Shown here in pieces: positions 7,123 through 15,028 of a DNA stretch of 64,000 bases. Each line of letters begins with the position of its first letter. Position 1 is the first letter of the stretch. Source of the stretch: Acrocarpospora pleiomorpha (lineage in GTDB: Bacteria; Actinomycetota; Actinomycetes; Streptosporangiales; Streptosporangiaceae); assembly GCF_009687885.1 (NCBI RefSeq), contig NZ_BLAF01000032.1:45542-109541 (forward strand), given 5' to 3'. The notes under the pieces are model-generated. The model was not told the origin of the DNA, did not search any database, and was given only the letters and a program-made list of their open reading frames with translations. Made by a program: the position numbers and the translations under genes.

Positions 7123-8184
7123 ATGGCAAGTCACGAAGGGCCGGACGAGGTGATCTGGGACATCACCTACGCATGCCCGCTCCGGTGCGTTCACTGCTAT
7201 TCGGAGTCGGGCAGGCGGCCCGCACGACGATTGAGCGAGGGCGGCATGCTGCGCGTCGCCGAGGCCATCGCCGCCATGCAGCCGGAAGGGGTCGCGATCG
7301 CCGGAGGCGAGCCGCTGCTGATCCCGAACCTGATCCAGGTCATCGAACGCATGGCTGACGCCGGCCTGAAAGTCGCCGTCTACACCAGCGGCTGGCTGAT
7401 GGATCACGACACCGCCCGGAAGCTGGCCGACGTCTGCGACAAGGTCGTGGTCAGCGTGGACGGTGCGACCCCCGAGGTGCATGACCGCATTCGCGGCAGG
7501 CAAGGCTCATTCTCCCGCGCGATGCGGGCGCTGACGATTCTCGACGAGGTCAGCGCGGAGCGAAAGTCCAACGGACAACCGCCCCTCAACTTCGGCATCG
7601 ACTGCATCCTGCTGCAGAGCAATTTCCAGCACATGGAGCTGTTCTGCGAGGCCATCGCGTCCCGGTTCGGCCATCTTCAGTTCATTGCCTTCGGGGCGGC
7701 CGTACCGGGGGGATTGGCAAGCCGCCCACGATTCGACGAGCACGAGCTGCTCACCGAGGAACAGATCAACCGGCTGAACGACCCGGCCCACGCCCAGCGG
7801 CTGCGAGCCCTCGCACCTGCCTCGGTGATGGTGGGCACGACCGACAACCGTATCCTGCAAATGCACCCCGAATTGATCGCCCGCGGCATCGTCTTCAATG
7901 TCCTGCAAATCGAACCGGACGGAGAGGTGCGGGCGATGCCCATCTACGAGGGAACGGTGGGAAACATTCTCGCCGATCCCCCCGACGTGCTGTGGAAGCG
8001 CGCGAAGGCGCGATGGAGCGATCCCTTCGTCACAACCGCCTTGGGCCCGGCTAAGACCATGAAGCAGTGGGCCGAGGCAGCACGCCTCATCGACCAGCGC
8101 TTCGGCTCCACCGTCGTCCGCGAACGAATCAGCCGCCGCCCCGAATTCCCCCTGCCGAGCAGTTCGAGGAACAAAAGCCAGTAA
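7123..8184 (+). CDS. radical SAM protein of the lanthipeptide locus
   Basis: The 353-residue protein has the [4Fe-4S] motif CPLRCVHC (Cys18, Cys22, Cys25), GGEP at 61-64 for SAM binding, and a TIM-barrel pattern with YTSG and SVDGATPEVHDRIRG. The C-terminal part keeps the shape of a SPASM-type segment (IEPDGEVRAMPIYEGTVGNI, about 263-282), but the expected cysteines are replaced. Other cysteines (105, 161, 175) are in the barrel, so no auxiliary cluster is evident. AAAGGAGAT about 7 nt before ATG 7123 is a strong site. Co-orientation with the synthetase and precursor suggests it modifies the same peptide. The reaction cannot be deduced; a tailoring role is inferred from position. Confidence 0.8.
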   Translation: MASHEGPDEVIWDITYACPLRCVHCYSESGRRPARRLSEGGMLRVAEAIAAMQPEGVAIAGGEPLLIPNLIQVIERMADAGLKVAVYTSGWLMDHDTARKLADVCDKVVVSVDGATPEVHDRIRGRQGSFSRAMRALTILDEVSAERKSNGQPPLNFGIDCILLQSNFQHMELFCEAIASRFGHLQFIAFGAAVPGGLASRPRFDEHELLTEEQINRLNDPAHAQRLRALAPASVMVGTTDNRILQMHPELIARGIVFNVLQIEPDGEVRAMPIYEGTVGNILADPPDVLWKRAKARWSDPFVTTALGPAKTMKQWAEAARLIDQRFGSTVVRERISRRPEFPLPSSSRNKSQ

Positions 8185-8236
8185 CCGAGCGAAGCGAGGC
8201 CTTACCAGGGAGCGCGAGGGGGCGAAGCCCTCTCGT

Positions 8237-8267
8237 ATCGGGGGTTCGGGGGGTCGTCCCCCCGTGT
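8237..8267 (+). repeat. GC-rich 31-nt repeat, right copy
   Basis: This is the second copy of the repeat at 1118-1148 (one difference, T for C at about 8245). It starts 52 nt after the radical SAM stop. The two copies are direct repeats about 7.1 kb apart and enclose the whole lanthipeptide locus. It contains the GGGGGG-TCGT-CCCCCC hairpin. Confidence 0.7.
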
Positions 8268-8273
8268 GCAGAA

Positions 8274-8335
8274 AGGCGAATGGCTCGTGGCAGGTGCCCC
8301 GAAGGGGCAACAACCACGAGCCATTCATTTCGCCT
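8274..8335. terminator. strong two-part hairpin between the lanthipeptide locus and tRNA-Ala
   Basis: A perfect 13-bp stem (8278-8290 with 8314-8326) encloses a perfect 6-bp hairpin TGCCCC-GAA-GGGGCA (8295-8309). Outer AGGCGAA/TTCGCCT (8274-8280, 8329-8335) can extend it. It sits just past the 3' end of the - strand tRNA and after the + strand radical SAM gene, so it can serve both directions. ATTT follows on the + side. Confidence 0.65.
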
Positions 8336-8336
8336 G

Positions 8337-8409
8337 TGGAGCTATGGGGATTCGAACCCCAGACCCCCTCCATGCCATGGAGGTGCGCTACCAGCTGCGC
8401 TATAGCCCC
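8337..8409 (-). tRNA. tRNA-Ala (anticodon GGC)
   Basis: Read on the - strand it starts GGGGCTATAGCGCAGCTGG, has an anticodon stem CCTCC/GGAGG around ATGGCAT (anticodon GGC), the T-arm GGTTCGAATCC and the acceptor end TAGCTCC-A. The acceptor stem GGGGCTA/TAGCTCC has one G-U pair. CCA is not encoded. Length is 73 nt. Its 3' end faces the lanthipeptide island, the usual side for integration at a tRNA gene. Confidence 0.95.
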
Positions 8410-8499
8410 TTGCGGTGGTGTTGAGTGTATCGGACCTCGGGAGTGAAGAGGTAACCGTCGGGATGTCACGTTGGGGTGGCGTCGTGCGTCTGGAGGTTT

Positions 8500-9387
8500 A
8501 TGGGTGTGGAGACGTTTCTGGAGCATCGGGAGATCTTGGTTGGGGTGGCGTACCGGATTCTGGGGAGCGCGGCCGATGCGGAGGACATCGTGCAGGAGGC
8601 GTGGGTGCGGTGGGCTGCGGTGGCGGAGGGGGAGGTGGAGGATGCGCGGGCGTTTCTGGTGCGGGTGACGACGAATCTGGCTATCGATCGGTTGCGGCGG
8701 TTGAAGGTGCGGCGGGAGTCGTATGTGGGGGATTGGCTGCCTGAGCCGGTGAGTACGGGGCCGGAGCTCGCGGAGCGGGCCGAGCTGGCGGAGAGTGTGG
8801 AGGTGGCGATGTTGGTGGTGCTGGAGACCTTGTCGCCGTTGGAGCGGGCGGTGTTCGTGTTGCGGGAGGTCTTCGGGTTCTCGCACGCGGAGGTCGGGGA
8901 GGCGATCGGGCGGGCGGAGCCCGCAGTGCGGCAGTTGGCGCGGCGGGCGCGAGAGCATGTGCGGGAGCGGCGGCCGCGGTTCGATGTCGATCGGCGGGAG
9001 CGGCGGGAGGTCACCGAACGGTTCATCGGGGCGTGCGCGGGTGGGGATCTGCGCGGGTTGATGGAGCTGCTGGCCAAGGATGTGACCTTGGTGTCGGACA
9101 GTGGGGGCAAGGTTCGGGCGCCCCGGCGGGTCGTGGTGGGGGCCGATCGGGTGGCGCGGTTCCTGGTCGCGATCGCTTCGGAGGCGGGGGTCGCGTCGTT
9201 CCTGGCGCATGCGGGAGTTCCGGAGGGGGCTGCGTACGAGATGGAGATCTCGGATGTGAACGGCGCGCCGGCGATCGTGGTTTCGGTAGAGCGTGCGGTG
9301 CTCACGGTGGTGTCGTTGCTGGTCGTCGATGGGATGATCGAGACCATCTATCTGATGGCGAACCCCGAGAAGATGGCGCATGTGTGA
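8500..9387 (+). CDS. ECF41-type RNA polymerase sigma factor (SigJ-like)
   Basis: A 295-residue sigma factor. Region 2 runs from VETFLEHREILVGVAYRILG through DAEDIVQEAWVRW, and region 4 contains LSPLERAVFVLREVFGFSHAEVGEAIG. A long C-terminal SnoaL-like extension (from about residue 180) ends AHV after the NPEKM segment, diagnostic of ECF41, where the extension controls activity in place of a membrane anti-sigma factor. The usual WLPEP linker is present. ATG 8500 is only 3 nt from GGAGG; GTG 8506 has better spacing and may be the true start. The next gene overlaps by GTGA. ECF41 genes usually neighbour a COE-type enzyme gene; here the partners are DUF429 and an FAD oxidoreductase. Confidence 0.88.
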   Translation: MGVETFLEHREILVGVAYRILGSAADAEDIVQEAWVRWAAVAEGEVEDARAFLVRVTTNLAIDRLRRLKVRRESYVGDWLPEPVSTGPELAERAELAESVEVAMLVVLETLSPLERAVFVLREVFGFSHAEVGEAIGRAEPAVRQLARRAREHVRERRPRFDVDRRERREVTERFIGACAGGDLRGLMELLAKDVTLVSDSGGKVRAPRRVVVGADRVARFLVAIASEAGVASFLAHAGVPEGAAYEMEISDVNGAPAIVVSVERAVLTVVSLLVVDGMIETIYLMANPEKMAHV

Positions 9388-10166
9388 TCACGGTTGGGAT
9401 TGATCTGGCGGCCGAGGCGGTCGATACGGCGGTCGCCTGGGTGGAGTGGTCGCAGGGCCGGGCGCGGGTCAGCAGGGTGGAGACTCGGGCGGATGACGCG
9501 CTCGTGGTTGAGGCGATCCTGGCCGCGGGGAAGGCCGGCGTCGACTGTCCGCTCGGGTGGCCGAATCGATTCGTGGACTTTCTCGTCGCGCATCGGGGTG
9601 GGGAGGTCGCCTTGCCGCTGGGCGGTGTCGGGCGGCTTTGGCGCAGGGATCTGGCGAATCGGGTCACCGATCTGGTGGTGCGGGAGCTGACGGGGCAGCG
9701 GCCGTTGAGCGTGGCGGCTGACCGTATCGGATATGTCGCCATGCGGTGTGCTGGGCTGATGGCGGAGCTGGCGAGGCGTGGCCAGGTCGTCGACCGGCGT
9801 GGGGGCGGGGTGGTGGTCGAGGTGTATCCGGCCGCGTCGCTCAAGCGGTGGGGGTTGCCGTTCACGGGTTACAAGCGGGCCGCGAATGTGGGTGAGCTGA
9901 ACCGGCTGGTCGATGGGCTGGGCAGGGCCGCGCCTTGGCTGGAGCTGGGGGCGTTTGAGGGAGTCTGCCGGGCTTCGGATGACGCCGCTGACGCCGTCGT
10001 CGCCGCGCTCACCGCGCGGGCGGCCGCGATGGGTCTGGTCACGGTGCCGTCGCCCGGGCAGGCCGAGGCGGCCCGTACGGAGGGGTGGATCGCGGTTCCG
10101 ACCACGTCGCTGGATGAGCTGATGTCACGTTCTGAGGATGGCCCACGTCCTGGGGTGCATGGATGA
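9384..10166 (+). CDS. DUF429 domain protein
   Basis: A 260-residue protein starting VITVGIDLAAEAVDTAVAWV, with the family-typical KAGVDCPLGWPNRFVDFL at about 53-70, a central ITDLVVRELTGQRP-like stretch, VEVYPAASLKRWG and SDDAADAVVAALTARAA near the end. The N-terminal GIDLA and later acidic residues recall an RNase H-like nucleotidyl fold, but no activity is established for DUF429. GTG 9384 is chosen since it overlaps the sigma factor stop (GTGA). The 3' end overlaps the oxidoreductase start by 8 nt, so the three genes form one operon. Confidence 0.85.
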   Translation: MITVGIDLAAEAVDTAVAWVEWSQGRARVSRVETRADDALVVEAILAAGKAGVDCPLGWPNRFVDFLVAHRGGEVALPLGGVGRLWRRDLANRVTDLVVRELTGQRPLSVAADRIGYVAMRCAGLMAELARRGQVVDRRGGGVVVEVYPAASLKRWGLPFTGYKRAANVGELNRLVDGLGRAAPWLELGAFEGVCRASDDAADAVVAALTARAAAMGLVTVPSPGQAEAARTEGWIAVPTTSLDELMSRSEDGPRPGVHG

Positions 10167-11343
10167 AATCACGGTAATCGGAGGCGGGCTCGCCGGGCTG
10201 ACGGCGGCCATCGCCTGTGCGGAAGAGCGCGCGCGGGTCGTCCTGTACGAGGGGCACCACACGCTCGGCGGGCGGGCGCGGTCGTCCGCGGCGCCGTACA
10301 TCGCGAATGACGGGACGCGCGTCTTCTACGCGGATGGGGAGCCGTTCCAGTGGCTGGCGCGGCGCGGGCTGGCGCAGCCGTACCGGCGGCTGGGGCTCAA
10401 AGAGGGGCGGAAGGCGCGGGTCCGGCATCGGGGCAAGCTGAAGGCGCGGGTTCCGCGGCCGTTGCTCGCGGCGATCGTCAGGCGCGGGCTGGTCGCGCCG
10501 GTGGATGAGGACTTCCGTTCCTGGGGGGTCAGGCGGCTGGGGGCCGACGCCACCGACGCGGTGGCCGGAATACTCGGAGTCGTCACCTATGACGCGGATC
10601 CGGGGCGGCTGTCGGCGGCATTCGTGTGGGAGCGGTTCAGGCGGGCCACCGCGCCCCAGTTCCCGGCGCCGCGGTACATCGTGGGCGGCTGGGGCCGGGT
10701 CGTCGACCGGATGGCGGCTCACGCGCGCGACCTGGGCGTACGCATCGAGACCGGAACCCACGCGGACACGCTGCCCGCGGGACCCACCATCGTCGCCACC
10801 TCGCTCGACGCCGCTCGCCGGTTACTCGCCGACGAATCGCTGCGCTGGGAGAGCGGCCGCGCCGTCCTTCTCGACCTCGGGGTACGGCGGGACCCGCGCG
10901 ACCTGTTCCTCCTGTCCGACCTGGACGAAGGCGGCTTCCTCGAGCGCTATTCGTCCCCCGATCCGTCGTTGGCTCCGGACGGGGAGAGCCTCGTCCAGAT
11001 GCAGATGCCGATGCGGCCCGGCGAGTCGAAGGCCGACACGCTGGCACGGCTGGAGCGGGTGGCCGATCTCGGTCTGCCGGGGTGGCGGGATCGGGTCACC
11101 TGGCGGCGGGAGGCGCTCGCGAACGGGCGAACGGGGGCTCTGGATCTGCCGGGGGTGAGCTGGCGGGATCGGCCGGCCATCGAGCGGGGTGACGGGGTCT
11201 GGCTGGCCGGGGACAGTGTCGCCGCCCCCGGCCTGCTCAGTGAGGTGTCGATGCGCAGCGCGCTCATCGCCGCCGAGCGGGCGGTGGCCTCGGTCAGCCG
11301 TCCGGGGACCGCTTCGAGGAGATCGCCCGCTGCAGGACGATGA
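10159..11343 (+). CDS. FAD-dependent oxidoreductase (phytoene desaturase-like)
   Basis: A 394-residue soluble flavoprotein. The N-terminal dinucleotide fold MDEITVIGGGLAGLTAA is followed by YEGHHTLGGRARS, the second FAD-contact motif of the amine oxidase/phytoene desaturase group. The C-terminus has GVWLAGDSVAAPGLLSEVSM, which closes the FAD site. ATG 10159 puts the Rossmann strand at the start and overlaps the DUF429 stop. Substrate is unknown. Its 3' end overlaps the convergent permease gene by 50 bp. Control by the ECF41 sigma factor at the head of the operon is likely. Confidence 0.85.
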   Translation: MDEITVIGGGLAGLTAAIACAEERARVVLYEGHHTLGGRARSSAAPYIANDGTRVFYADGEPFQWLARRGLAQPYRRLGLKEGRKARVRHRGKLKARVPRPLLAAIVRRGLVAPVDEDFRSWGVRRLGADATDAVAGILGVVTYDADPGRLSAAFVWERFRRATAPQFPAPRYIVGGWGRVVDRMAAHARDLGVRIETGTHADTLPAGPTIVATSLDAARRLLADESLRWESGRAVLLDLGVRRDPRDLFLLSDLDEGGFLERYSSPDPSLAPDGESLVQMQMPMRPGESKADTLARLERVADLGLPGWRDRVTWRREALANGRTGALDLPGVSWRDRPAIERGDGVWLAGDSVAAPGLLSEVSMRSALIAAERAVASVSRPGTASRRSPAAGR

Positions 11344-12442
11344 AGACGAACAGCAGGGCTCCGGTTACGATCTTGATCCACCAGGAGCTGAGGGTGCCCT
11401 CGAAACGGATCAGCGTCTGGATGGAGCCGAGCAGGAGCACGCCCAGCAGGGTGCCGAGGACGTAGCCGGAGCCGCCGGTCAGCAGGGTGCCGCCGATGAC
11501 CACGGCGGCGATCGCGTCGAGTTCCATGCCGACCGCGTGCACGCCGGTTCCGGACAGCGTGTACGTGGCGAAGAGCATGCCCGCCAGCGCGGAGCAGGTG
11601 CCGCTCACCACGTACGCGCCGATCTTGGTGCGCGCCACGGGGAGGCCCATCAGGAGCGCGGACTGTTCGTTGCCGCCGATGGCGTAGATCCCGCGGCCGA
11701 ATCTGGTGTAGTGCAGGGTCCAGAAGGCGAGCCCCAGCACGGCGATGGCCACGAAGACGGTCGGCTTGATGAACATGTCCCCGGGGAGCGGGATGGGGAT
11801 GTGGGGCCATTCGGCGAAGAGGGGGTGCTTGATCGAGATCTGGTCGATGCTGATGACGAAGCAGAGGCCTCGGGCGAGGAACATTCCGGCCAGAGTGGCG
11901 ATGAAGGGCTGGATCTCGAAGTGGTGGATCATGTAGCCCATCAGGAAGCCGAGTGTCGCGCCGACCGCCAGCACGATCGGAATGCTCGCCAAGCCCACGT
12001 GCTCGACCAGCGAAGCCGACAACATCGCCGACAAGGCGATCACCGCGCCCACCGAGAGATCGATCCCCCCGGTGAGGATGACGAACGTCATCCCGATCGC
12101 GGCGACCAGCAGGAAGCCGTTGTCGATGAACAGATCGATGATGACCTGACCCGATCCGAAGGCCGGATAGATCGCGGAACCCGTCCCGAAGAGCACCACG
12201 AACAACGCCAGGGTCACTAGGACCGGCAGATACTCTCTCCGCAGGCGGGCTTCGAAGATGGCGGTGACTCTCCCGCCCACCCGGACTCCGCCGCCCACTG
12301 GAGCCCCGCCCCGGTCCTCGCGGGCATCGATCGCCACGACTTCACGCTGCTCACCGCCCGGCAGGTTATCGCCCACCGTGGCCTCGTCTCGTTTCCGGAT
12401 GCGGTCCATCGGCTGCTCGGTTTCTCTCGGACCACGTTTCAT
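11294..12442 (-). CDS. sugar ABC transporter permease, YjfF-like
   Basis: A 382-residue inner membrane permease with about eight to ten hydrophobic segments after a 60-residue polar N-terminus. It carries the BPD_transp_2 signature GMTFVILTGGIDLSVGAVIALS. The last of four transporter genes, it overlaps the previous permease by ATGA (12442-12439). Together with the YtfT-, YtfR- and YtfQ-like proteins it makes a furanose importer, here in an arabinose operon. The polar N-terminal extension is longer than in the E. coli protein. Confidence 0.87.
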   Translation of the reverse strand: MKRGPRETEQPMDRIRKRDEATVGDNLPGGEQREVVAIDAREDRGGAPVGGGVRVGGRVTAIFEARLRREYLPVLVTLALFVVLFGTGSAIYPAFGSGQVIIDLFIDNGFLLVAAIGMTFVILTGGIDLSVGAVIALSAMLSASLVEHVGLASIPIVLAVGATLGFLMGYMIHHFEIQPFIATLAGMFLARGLCFVISIDQISIKHPLFAEWPHIPIPLPGDMFIKPTVFVAIAVLGLAFWTLHYTRFGRGIYAIGGNEQSALLMGLPVARTKIGAYVVSGTCSALAGMLFATYTLSGTGVHAVGMELDAIAAVVIGGTLLTGGSGYVLGTLLGVLLLGSIQTLIRFEGTLSSWWIKIVTGALLFVFIVLQRAISSKRSPDG

Positions 12443-13473
12443 GCCGGCACCTCCGCTTCAGCCGGAGCGGGAGTAGATGGTCGTCGGCGTCGGAACGCCT
12501 TCGCCCGGAACGCGGGAGACTGGATCAAACACACCGCAGTCACCACCACGGCCTTGAACACCAGCGTCACCTGAGGCGGAACCCCGGTGGTGTAGATCGT
12601 GGTCGACAGGGTCTGGATGATCAAGGCCCCGAGGACCGTCCCGGCGAGTGAGAAGCGGCCTCCCATCAGGGAGGTCCCCCCGATGACCACCGCGAGGATG
12701 GCGTCCAGCTCGATCCACAGGCCCGCGTTGTTGCCGTCGGCCGCGCGAATGTTCGAGCTGATCATCAGTCCCGCGATCCCGGCACAGAACGCGGAGAAAA
12801 CGTACGCGAGCACCAGCAACCGCCGAGCCCGGATGCCCACCAGACGCGATGCCTCCGCATTGCCTCCGACGGCCTCCAGCAGCAGTCCGAGGGCGGTTCT
12901 CCGGGTGAGGACGGCTGCTGCGGTGAAGACCAAGACGGCGATGAGAACGGCGAACGGGAAGCCGAACAGGTAGTCGCCACCGATCAGTTCGTAGGGGGCA
13001 CTGTTGATGGTGATGATCTGGCCGTCGGTGATCAGCTGGGCTATGCCGCGGCCGGCGACCATGAGAATCAAGGTGGCGATGATGGGCTGGATGCCGACGC
13101 GGGCGACGAGTAATCCATTCCACAGGCCGAGGACCAGGGACAGTCCGAGGGCGAGGGCGACCGCGGTCAGCACCCCGCCGACCGCCTCCTGATCCGACTG
13201 GTCGGCGATGATCGAGCAGGCGAGGGCGCCGGAGATCGCCACGGTCGCGCCGACCGACAGGTCGATGCCCCCGGTGGCGATGACCATGGTCATGCCGAGG
13301 GCGATGAGGATCAGCGGGGCGCCGTACAGGAGGATGTCGATGAGGCTCCCGTACAGGTGGCCGTTCTTCAGTTCGATCCGGAAGAAGGTCGGCGTGAAGA
13401 TCAGGTTGGCCAGCAGCATCACGGCGAGGATCGCGGACGGCCAGAACAGGCGGTGTCTGGTGATGGTGGTCAT
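12439..13473 (-). CDS. sugar ABC transporter permease, YtfT-like
   Basis: A 344-residue permease of the ribose/galactofuranose class. It starts MTTITRHRLFWPSAILAVML, contains ALGMTMVIATGGIDLSVGATVA and later DAILAVVIGGTSLMGGRFSL. Hydrophobic segments run through most of the chain, with a short basic tail (RRRRP). ATGA overlaps couple it to the ATPase gene upstream and the second permease downstream, so the two permeases form the channel together. Confidence 0.87.
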   Translation of the reverse strand: MTTITRHRLFWPSAILAVMLLANLIFTPTFFRIELKNGHLYGSLIDILLYGAPLILIALGMTMVIATGGIDLSVGATVAISGALACSIIADQSDQEAVGGVLTAVALALGLSLVLGLWNGLLVARVGIQPIIATLILMVAGRGIAQLITDGQIITINSAPYELIGGDYLFGFPFAVLIAVLVFTAAAVLTRRTALGLLLEAVGGNAEASRLVGIRARRLLVLAYVFSAFCAGIAGLMISSNIRAADGNNAGLWIELDAILAVVIGGTSLMGGRFSLAGTVLGALIIQTLSTTIYTTGVPPQVTLVFKAVVVTAVCLIQSPAFRAKAFRRRRPSTPAPAEAEVPA

Positions 13474-14978
13474 GGCGCGACTCCGTTGGCGATGATCTCC
13501 AGCAGCCGTTCGGGGGTGACGTCGGTCTCGTTGGCGATCTCCGCGATTACGGCGCGATCCCGGAGCACCTCGATTTTGTGGCTGATGCGCAGGACCTCCT
13601 CCAATTCGGCGGAGATGAACACCACGCCCATGCCGTCACCGGCGAGCGAGACGACCAGCTTCTGGATCTCGGCCTTGGCCCCGACGTCGACCCCCCGGGT
13701 TGGCTCGTCGAGGATGAGCAGCCGCGGCTGCGTGATCAGCCACCGGGCGAGCAGGACCTTCTGCTGATTGCCCCCGCTGAGGTTGCGAGCCGGAATATCG
13801 GGATCCGGCGGATTGATGCTGAGCGCCGTGATGTACTTCCCGACCAGTTCGGCGCGCCGCGCGGCGGACAGCGGCCGCAGCCAGCCCCGAGCCGCCTGCA
13901 GCGCCAGCACGATGTTCTCGCCTACGGTCAGCTCCCCGACCAGCCCTTCGGTCTTACGATCCTCAGGGCAGAACGCCACACCACGCCCGATGGCCGCACC
14001 AGGCGTGCGCAGCGCCGAAACCGACCCGCCGACCTCCACCGTCCCGCTGTCGGCCCCGTCGGCCCCGAACATCAACCTGGCCGCCTCGGTCCGCCCGGAC
14101 CCCAGCAGCCCGGCGAAGCCCACCACCTCCCCCGGATGCACATCCAGATCGAACGGCGCGATCCCGCCCTTGCGCCCCAGCCCGCGCGCCGCCAGCACCG
14201 GCTCCCGGCTGGCGATCGCCTCCCGCACGTCCTCCCGCGGCGCGTGCAACTCCTCCAGCGTGCGCAGCACCCGCCCCGTCATATACCCGACCAGCTCTAC
14301 CCGGCTCAGCGCCCGCGTCTCGAACTCCCCGACCAGCCGCCCGTTGCGGAGCACCGTCATCCTATCCGAGATATCGAACACCTGGTCGAGAAAATGCGAG
14401 ACGAACAGCACGGCCACCCCGTCGTCCCGCAGCCGGCGCATGACCGTGAACAGCCGTTCCACCTCTTCGCGGTCCAGACTGGAGGTGGGTTCGTCCAGGA
14501 CGAGCACCTTCGCCGAGATGTCCACTGCCCGGACGATCGCCACCAGCTGCTGCACCGCCAGCGAATAGGACGCCAGCGGCGCGGCCGGGTCGATGTCCAG
14601 CTGGAAGCGGGCCAGCAGTTCGGCGGCCCGGCGCCGGGTCTCCTTCCAGCGGATCCGGCCCAGCCGGCTCGGTTCCCGCCCAATGAACACGTTCTCGGCC
14701 ACCGTGAGGTTGGGGCAGAGGTTGACCTCCTGGTAGACGGTGCTGATCCCGGCCGCCTGGGCCTGCTTGGGGCTGCCGATCGTGAGCGGCGCGCCGTCCA
14801 GGCTTACCTCGCCGGAGTCGGCGGAGTGGACCCCGGTGAGCACCTTGATGAGCGTGGACTTGCCGGCGCCGTTCTCCCCCATCAGCGCGTGCACCTCGCC
14901 GGGGAGCAGCCGGAAGTCGACGCCGTTCAGCGCCCGTACCCCCGGGAAGTCTTTCGTGATGCCCGTCATTCGCAACAC
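13470..14978 (-). CDS. sugar ABC transporter ATP-binding protein, YtfR-like
   Basis: 502 residues with two nucleotide-binding domains. Domain 1 has GENGAGKSTL and LDEPTSSLD. Domain 2 has a degenerate P-loop (GLLGSGRTEAARL) but an intact LSGGNQQKVLLARWL and LDEPTRGVD, the normal arrangement in the ribose-type family. GTG 14978 is the start because AAGGAGG lies 7 nt before it (14986-14990 for the core); longer upstream frames read into the end of the binding-protein gene. It drives sugar import through the two following permeases. Confidence 0.88.
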   Translation of the reverse strand: MLRMTGITKDFPGVRALNGVDFRLLPGEVHALMGENGAGKSTLIKVLTGVHSADSGEVSLDGAPLTIGSPKQAQAAGISTVYQEVNLCPNLTVAENVFIGREPSRLGRIRWKETRRRAAELLARFQLDIDPAAPLASYSLAVQQLVAIVRAVDISAKVLVLDEPTSSLDREEVERLFTVMRRLRDDGVAVLFVSHFLDQVFDISDRMTVLRNGRLVGEFETRALSRVELVGYMTGRVLRTLEELHAPREDVREAIASREPVLAARGLGRKGGIAPFDLDVHPGEVVGFAGLLGSGRTEAARLMFGADGADSGTVEVGGSVSALRTPGAAIGRGVAFCPEDRKTEGLVGELTVGENIVLALQAARGWLRPLSAARRAELVGKYITALSINPPDPDIPARNLSGGNQQKVLLARWLITQPRLLILDEPTRGVDVGAKAEIQKLVVSLAGDGMGVVFISAELEEVLRISHKIEVLRDRAVIAEIANETDVTPERLLEIIANGVAP

Positions 14979-15028
14979 GGCGGGCCCTCCTTCGGGGCCG
15001 GGCGGCGCGAAGCCGCCCGGCACAGGGG

